64,000 bases of DNA from Magnetominusculus dajiuhuensis (GTDB lineage Bacteria; Nitrospirota; Thermodesulfovibrionia; Thermodesulfovibrionales; Magnetobacteriaceae). The stretch lies in the NCBI RefSeq assembly GCF_046044395.1, contig NZ_JBJUSG010000004.1, positions 4,955-68,954 on the forward strand, written 5' to 3'. This document shows, one piece after another, positions 59,808 through 64,000 of this stretch (position 1 is its first letter; each line of letters starts with the position of its first letter). The notes beneath the pieces were generated by a model that did not search any database, was not told the origin of the DNA, and saw nothing but the letters and a program-made list of their open reading frames with translations. The translations under genes and the position numbers were made by a program.

Positions 59808-60053
59808 ATGACTAGGGCGATAGAATTATATAGGCTGCTTAAAGACAAGCTCGGTGAGCAAGAGACAAAAGCGCTTATTGAGGCTATTGATGAAAGCACG
59901 GAGCAAGCTAAAAAAGAAGTCGCAACTAAGGCTGACTTGTTGCTGTTAGAGGCCAAAATGAGGATGTATTTCATAATCCTTGCGTTTTTGTACCTACTGA
60001 CTAATCCGAAAGCCATAGACTTGCTGTCTAAGCTATTAGGGCTGGTGAAATAG
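59808..60053 (+). CDS. Small helical protein with C-terminal membrane segment
   Basis: The 81-residue protein has a helical charged N-terminal part (RLLKDKLGEQETKALIEAIDESTEQAKKE) and the hydrophobic segment MYFIILAFLYLLTNPKAI. The plan (coiled coil then membrane helix) resembles the DUF1640/LA_3696-type protein at 46903 but is shorter. No function is known. A promoter with leaderless spacing precedes it, and the long REP-like element begins at its stop codon. Confidence 0.6.
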   Translation: MTRAIELYRLLKDKLGEQETKALIEAIDESTEQAKKEVATKADLLLLEAKMRMYFIILAFLYLLTNPKAIDLLSKLLGLVK

Positions 60054-60303
60054 TCAGAAACGGGGACAGGCTACTTTATCGTTTCACCTGATTTAGCAGG
60101 TTTTACGGGGATTGGATATTCTGTAGGGGATTGTATATTTAAGGCAAAATGGGGAATGAAAGAACATGTGAGATTATTAAAAGAGCACGGGCTTACACCT
60201 TCACCGAGAAACCAAAATCCAGGAATTATTATACAGAATGAACAAGAAATGTTAGTTGTCTCGTAGGAAGGGCAGGGAGAACAGCTTTAAAAGTAGCCTG
60301 TCC
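60053..60303. repeat. REP-like element, long form (251 bp)
   Basis: It begins with the same 33 bp and ends with the same 16 bp as the short form at 59712. The interior contains an open stretch without a start codon (60054-60266) that ends at TAG and encodes sequence such as GYSVGDCIFKAKWG and KEHGLTPSPRNQNP; it may be a fragment of a lost gene. Confidence 0.75.
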
Positions 60304-60353
60304 ATTTCCTTTTTATTAATTGACAGATATTTTCTCGTAAGACATCGAATTTC

Positions 60354-60941
60354 TTAATCAAGCAGCCTAAGGTCATTGTATAATGAATCTATCTGTGTCT
60401 TGATAATCTTTCGAGCTAATCTATTCGCATCGTCAAGTTCCTTCATAGCTCCTTCCCATGCTATTTTTTCTGAGATTTTATTTGCCACTGCATCGATAAA
60501 TAGTGAATATACCTTCTTTTTTGCATCTATAATTAGTCCTGGGTCATCGTCTATCGGACTCTTTGAATTAAGGAAATCATCCATCTTCTGCCCATTTTTA
60601 AGTTCAAAAAAAGACAACTGAGATCTATTTGTCTTAATGGTGTCATCAGTTATTCTGTACACAAAATTATACACCCTATCCGTGTTATTTTCTCGACTAC
60701 ACTCGGGAAATTCACTTCTGAAGAATGTGTCGATTAGATGTAATAAGTCCTTTTTAACTGAATATAAATAGAAGTCTAATAATCTAATCGCCTGTTCCCT
60801 TGTCAAATATGAGGCTTTCTTGGACAAGATTAGTTGAAGAGATTTATTTATATGACTGTAGAAAATAAAAATGGTAACAGCTATTGATGTAGCAGACAGT
60901 GCAACACTACCTACTTCAAGCCAATCACTCATCAGCACCAT
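60354..60941 (-). CDS. Hypothetical membrane-anchored protein
   Basis: I do not recognise this 195-residue protein. One membrane helix near the N-terminus (VALSATSIAVTIFIFYSHI) is followed by a charged helical soluble part. It is AT-richer than neighbouring genes, as is the 500 bp upstream, suggesting acquired DNA. No partner gene is on the same strand, and the start at 60941 has no clear ribosome site. Confidence 0.55.
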   Translation of the reverse strand: MVLMSDWLEVGSVALSATSIAVTIFIFYSHINKSLQLILSKKASYLTREQAIRLLDFYLYSVKKDLLHLIDTFFRSEFPECSRENNTDRVYNFVYRITDDTIKTNRSQLSFFELKNGQKMDDFLNSKSPIDDDPGLIIDAKKKVYSLFIDAVANKISEKIAWEGAMKELDDANRLARKIIKTQIDSLYNDLRLLD

Positions 60942-61104
60942 TTGGACTTCCCCCTTTAGTCAAAATCCTACACGGCATCTGTGATCCGTTTGTTATACCC
61001 TATCCATCGCTAACTTCACACCATATCCTGATAACGTACGCTTACATTATATACATATATCATCTTATTTGTCAACATAAATTATTACAATTAAGAATAT
61101 CAAA

Positions 61105-61124
61105 ATGTTACATGTTTGTAACAT
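61105..61124. promoter_or_regulatory. Palindrome ATGTTAC-N6-GTAACAT in AT-rich gap
   Basis: A perfect 7-bp inverted repeat with a 6-bp centre. It lies in the gene-free, AT-rich interval 60942-61436, where no RNA or protein gene was found. A second GTTAC-N6-GTAAC site with the same spacing is at 61260-61275. Confidence 0.45.
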
Positions 61125-61259
61125 TGTATCGTTACTATCATGTACCACCATGATGCTACGCAATTGTAGCAATGATTATAATTTGCCACTAAATAGACTC
61201 ATCTACTTAAATTGAATTGTTTTAACGCTAAATAATACAGTAGAAACTGCCATCTTATG

Positions 61260-61275
61260 TTACGTAAAGGTAACG
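61260..61275. promoter_or_regulatory. Palindrome GTTAC-N6-GTAAC upstream of the BRO/DinD-like gene
   Basis: Same half-sites and spacing as 61105-61124, about 155 bp further on and 160 bp before the next gene. A pair of equal operators for one dimeric regulator is plausible. Confidence 0.45.
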
Positions 61276-61436
61276 TTATCTTGCTGAAGCGACAGATGTT
61301 AAGTTTGTCCGGTATTGGTCTGCTATGTGGGAAATTTCGGCAGGCTGCTTTTCTTTCGGGATTGTGCTATACTGTCGTGCAGAAGGAAGGACTGAGAGGT
61401 ATATAACCGACCTCGGCATAACAAGGAGCGGAGAAT

Positions 61437-62279
61437 ATGACAGAAAAGTCTTTAGCTGTTTTTGAGGGGAAGCAAATCCGCCGCCATTATGATGAGAAGA
61501 CCGGAACATGGTATTTTTCCGTAGTGGATATTATTCAGGTGCTGATTCAGCAGCCTGACTATCAGGCCGCGAGAAATTACTGGAAGGTATTGAAAAACCG
61601 CTTGAATAAAGAAGGAAGTGAGTCGGTTACAAAATGTAACCGACTGAAAATGCAGGCAGCCGACGGTAAAAAATACCTTACCGATGTCGCTGACCCCGAA
61701 ACGCTGCTTCGTCTCATACAGTCTGTCCCCAGCCCCAAGGCTGAGCCTATTAAGCTATGGCTTGCAAAGGTAGGGTATGAAAGAATGCAGGACATGGCTG
61801 ACCCTGCACGCTCGTTTGACAGGGCGCGTGAATACTGGCAGCAGCACGGCAGGAGCGAAAAGTGGATTCAACAGCGGATGATGGGGCAGGAAACCCGCAA
61901 CAAACTCACTGACTACTGGCAAGAACACGAGATAAAAAAGGAAGAGGAATACGCTATCCTGACAAATATTATCCATCAGGAGTGGGCAGGGTTATCCATA
62001 AAAAAACACAAGGATTTAAAGGGGCTGAAAACACAAAACCTTAGAGACCATATGAACGAGGCAGAGCTGATATTTACAGCCCTTGCCGAACTTTCAACCC
62101 GTCAAATAGCAGAGAGCGTTAACGCAACCGGTATGAATGAAAATAAAGAAGCAGGAATAAAAGGTGGCCATATTGCTAAAAAAGCAAGACAGGCGCTGGA
62201 AGCAAAAACAGGGAGAAGGGTAATTACAGGAGAAAACTTCCTCCCCCCAGGCCATAAAAAGCCAACACTGGGACGATAG
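61437..62279 (+). CDS. BRO-N / DinD-like protein
   Basis: The N-terminal ~110 residues match the Bro-N domain found in phage antirepressors: LAVFEGKQIRRHYDEKTGTWYFSVVDIIQVL, ARNYWKVLKNRL, and NRLKMQAADGKKYLTDVAD. The C-terminal part, KHKDLKGLKTQNLRDHMNEAELIFTALAE followed by AGIKGGHIAKKARQALE, resembles E. coli DNA-damage-inducible DinD. Such proteins have been linked to RecA control or antirepression. AAGGAGCGGAG precedes the ATG. The gene has GTTAC/GTAAC palindromes upstream and another inside it. Confidence 0.75.
   Translation: MTEKSLAVFEGKQIRRHYDEKTGTWYFSVVDIIQVLIQQPDYQAARNYWKVLKNRLNKEGSESVTKCNRLKMQAADGKKYLTDVADPETLLRLIQSVPSPKAEPIKLWLAKVGYERMQDMADPARSFDRAREYWQQHGRSEKWIQQRMMGQETRNKLTDYWQEHEIKKEEEYAILTNIIHQEWAGLSIKKHKDLKGLKTQNLRDHMNEAELIFTALAELSTRQIAESVNATGMNENKEAGIKGGHIAKKARQALEAKTGRRVITGENFLPPGHKKPTLGR
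61621..61645. repeat. 10-bp perfect inverted repeat inside the BRO/DinD-like gene
   Basis: AGTCGGTTAC, AAAAT, GTAACCGACT. It contains the same GTTAC/GTAAC half-sites as the upstream palindromes but with a 5-bp centre, and encodes the SVTKCNRL segment. Confidence 0.6.
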
Positions 62280-62676
62280 GGAGGCAAATAGAGCAGGCCG
62301 GGATAAATATTATTTATTTCACTACCCCCGCGTGTCCCTGCGGTCATTTGACTTAACGCATATGATGAGCGTACGGTTCTCGCCGATGTCGGCACCGGTG
62401 TAAATTACTGGCCGCTGCCCCTGTTTTACGCTCGGGGTAGGTATTTGCCCTATTAAGTTCGAAAATACCTATACAGAAATCTGCCTTTTACCGATTGATT
62501 ATAAAATTCATCCATGTGATAATAAGTTACGAAGAAGTACATTGGTGAGACGCTTTTATCTACAGCCCGGACATGTTGTGAGGCCATTTTGTGAATAATC
62601 ACGTCTTCTCACATTTACCTCTTAGTTCATCATTCCTTGAGTGATGTATCCTAAATGCATAGTATGGGAGAGACCA
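62280..62676. other. Gene-free interval
   Basis: No convincing gene is seen. One stem-loop joins AGGTATTT (62439-62446) with AAATACCT (62463-62470). A minus-strand frame here runs into the BRO/DinD-like gene and has no ribosome site. Confidence 0.4.
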
Positions 62677-63954
62677 ATGTATAATAAAAGTGTGAGACGC
62701 CTGACTACAAGGTATTTGAGAAAATTATTGTTTTTCTCAATGATTCTTGCGATTGCCAGTTTCGGGATAGCATCGGCAACCGAATCAGTACGCATCAGCT
62801 CCGGAGCTGCCGCCACTAACCATCCTGATTTAATCGGTATCCAGAGAGAAAATACTGCATCCGGTTATACGGAAGTACACAAGTTATCAGGGACATCGGG
62901 TTATACTCAGCGGTCATTGGACGCAGTCACGCCTCTGATAAAATCAGGCGGCAACAATTCAGCTAAATGGCTCTTTTTTATGAGTGACTACGATAAAGAT
63001 GGTATCCCTGATTTAATCGGTGTACAGAGAGAGAATACGGGATCCGGTTATACGGAGGTACACGTGTTATCAGGGGCATCAGGTTATACTCAATGGTTAG
63101 TGAACGCAGTTACGCCTCTTGAAAAATCAGACAGCAGTGCAAGTGAGCTGCTTTTATTTATGGCTGACTATGATGGAGATGGTATCCCTGACTTAATTTG
63201 TATAAAGAGAGAAAATACGTTATCCGGTTATACGGAGATACACGTGTTATCAGGGGCATCAGGTTATACTCAATGGGCATTGCACGCAGTTACGCCTTTT
63301 CCAAAATCAGGCAGCAGCAGTTCAAGTGATTGGCTCTTTTTTATGGCTGACTATGATAAAGATGGTATCCCTGATTTAGTTGGTGTGCAGAGAGAGAATA
63401 CGGCATCCGGTTATACGGAGGTAAACGTGTTATCAGGAGCGTCGAAATATTCTCAATGGTTAGTGAACGCAACTACGCCTCTGATAAAATCAGGCAGCAG
63501 CAATTCAGGCGAATGGCTCTTTTACATGGCTGACTATGATGGAGATGGTATCCCTGATTTAGTCGGTGTACAGAGAGAAAATACGGGAACTGGTTATACG
63601 GAAGTACACGTGTTATCAGGAGTGTCGAAATATTCTCAATGGTTAGTGAACGCGGCTACGCCTCTTGTAAAAACAGGCAGCAGCAATGCAGGCGAATGGC
63701 TCTTTTACATGGCTGACTATGATGGAGATGGCATCCCTGATTTAATTGGTGTACAGAGAGAAAATACGGGAACTGGTTATACGGAAGTACACGTGTTATC
63801 AGGAGTGTCGAAATATTCTCAATGGTTAGTGAACACAGCCACGCCTTTTGCAAAATCAGGCAGCAGCAATTCAGGCGAATTTGCTCTATGTCTGAATTAT
63901 AAATGTATTCCGAATCAGGACGCATATAACAAACTTACTGTAGCTGTAACGTAA
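62677..63954 (+). CDS. Secreted FG-GAP/VCBS tandem-repeat protein
   Basis: After a signal peptide (KLLFFSMILAIASFGIASA) the protein consists of six repeats of about 61 residues. Each carries a calcium-type loop DYDGDGIPDL (or DYDKDG), QRENT, SGYTEVHVLSG and QWLVNA-TP. These FG-GAP/VCBS-like blades usually make beta-propellers on secreted or surface proteins, often for adhesion or carbohydrate binding. GGGAGA before the ATG at 62677 selects this start over the ATG at 62641. The C-terminus breaks off after the sixth unit with a short Cys-containing tail. Confidence 0.85.
   Translation: MYNKSVRRLTTRYLRKLLFFSMILAIASFGIASATESVRISSGAAATNHPDLIGIQRENTASGYTEVHKLSGTSGYTQRSLDAVTPLIKSGGNNSAKWLFFMSDYDKDGIPDLIGVQRENTGSGYTEVHVLSGASGYTQWLVNAVTPLEKSDSSASELLLFMADYDGDGIPDLICIKRENTLSGYTEIHVLSGASGYTQWALHAVTPFPKSGSSSSSDWLFFMADYDKDGIPDLVGVQRENTASGYTEVNVLSGASKYSQWLVNATTPLIKSGSSNSGEWLFYMADYDGDGIPDLVGVQRENTGTGYTEVHVLSGVSKYSQWLVNAATPLVKTGSSNAGEWLFYMADYDGDGIPDLIGVQRENTGTGYTEVHVLSGVSKYSQWLVNTATPFAKSGSSNSGEFALCLNYKCIPNQDAYNKLTVAVT
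62827..63899 (+). repeat. 183-bp coding tandem repeats (six copies)
   Basis: Units begin near 62827, 63010, 63190, 63373, 63556 and 63739 with period 183 bp (one unit is 180). The last two are almost identical at the DNA level, while earlier ones are more diverged. Confidence 0.9.
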
Positions 63955-63966
63955 GCGTCAAGAAAA

Positions 63967-63985
63967 CCCCATCTTTACAGTGGGG
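63967..63985 (+). terminator. Weak hairpin after the repeat protein
   Basis: CCCCA (63967-63971) and TGGGG (63981-63985) form a 5-bp stem with a 9-nt loop. No T-run follows, so the terminator role is doubtful. Confidence 0.3.
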
Positions 63986-64000
63986 GTAGCAGATGTCATA

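Noticed and set aside
62102..62395. Minus-strand 97-codon frame and a GCGTACGGTTCT stretch recalling group II introns
   Set aside because: The frame overlaps the BRO/DinD-like gene, and no domain V or maturase is present.
62827..63899. Possible CRISPR-like array
   Set aside because: The repeats are 183 bp, contiguous, without spacers, and in frame within a coding sequence.

Overview
The window looks like the chromosome of a Gram-negative, probably anaerobic or microaerophilic environmental bacterium. It encodes outer-membrane polysaccharide export, RND-TolC type efflux, sigma-54 response regulators, a Cys-tailed molybdopterin-binding protein, a two-CW protein and many PAS kinases. The overall flavour recalls Nitrospirota or deltaproteobacterial-type lineages, but that is inference; no rRNA, tRNA or other decisive marker is present.

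Layout. 1-8.7 kb: a molybdopterin-binding protein cut by the window edge, a sigma-54 response regulator/kinase pair, a usp-usp-sulP operon behind a good sigma-54 promoter, and the regulator of a second pair. 8.7-19.7 kb: the second kinase, an Rpn-type nuclease, recD2, a MazG-like/macro-domain pair, a 0.55-kb tandem duplication carrying two orphan ribbon-helix-helix genes, a REC-winged-helix regulator, a probable structured RNA, a LexA homologue that lacks its catalytic serine, hemB and a methyltransferase. 19.8-31.7 kb: an exopolysaccharide operon with a sigma-54 promoter and an upstream dyad, containing a BY-kinase-like ATPase, export porin, a co-polymerase fused to a coiled coil and an SH3 domain, a phosphoethanolamine-transferase-like protein, a glycosyl-1-phosphate transferase, a polymerase/ligase, two glycosyltransferases and a secreted protein. 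31.7-41.6 kb: a tightly overlapping minus-strand operon with two ketosynthase pairs (each one Cys-containing and one Cys-less subunit), an adenylating enzyme, a methyltransferase and a DUF218 protein. It diverges from an OYE-type oxidoreductase and a GT39-type transferase, and both directions share one 18-bp palindrome as their -35 boxes.

41.9-49.3 kb: a two-CW protein, two overlapping kinases without a dedicated output regulator, a small coiled-coil membrane protein, and an ECF sigma/anti-sigma/Spy-like module. 49.3-58.5 kb: an MdtABC-plus-OMF-like efflux operon that carries an ECF-like promoter and so is plausibly a target of that module. 58.5-64 kb: an accessory, repeat-rich end with one intact MNT/HEPN pair, a second MNT gene whose HEPN partner is broken by a REP-like repeat, AT-rich DNA, a BRO/DinD-like gene and a tandem-repeat FG-GAP/VCBS secreted protein.

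Recurring signals. Nine genes have a -10 box only 5-8 bp before their ATG, which predicts leaderless mRNAs; genes inside operons mostly use Shine-Dalgarno sites or 4-bp overlaps. A G-run/C-run palindrome recurs at four gene boundaries. The most unusual protein-level observations are the ketosynthase operon, the LexA-like protein predicted not to self-cleave, a possible intragenic small protein in the Rpn gene, and the co-polymerase-SH3 fusion.
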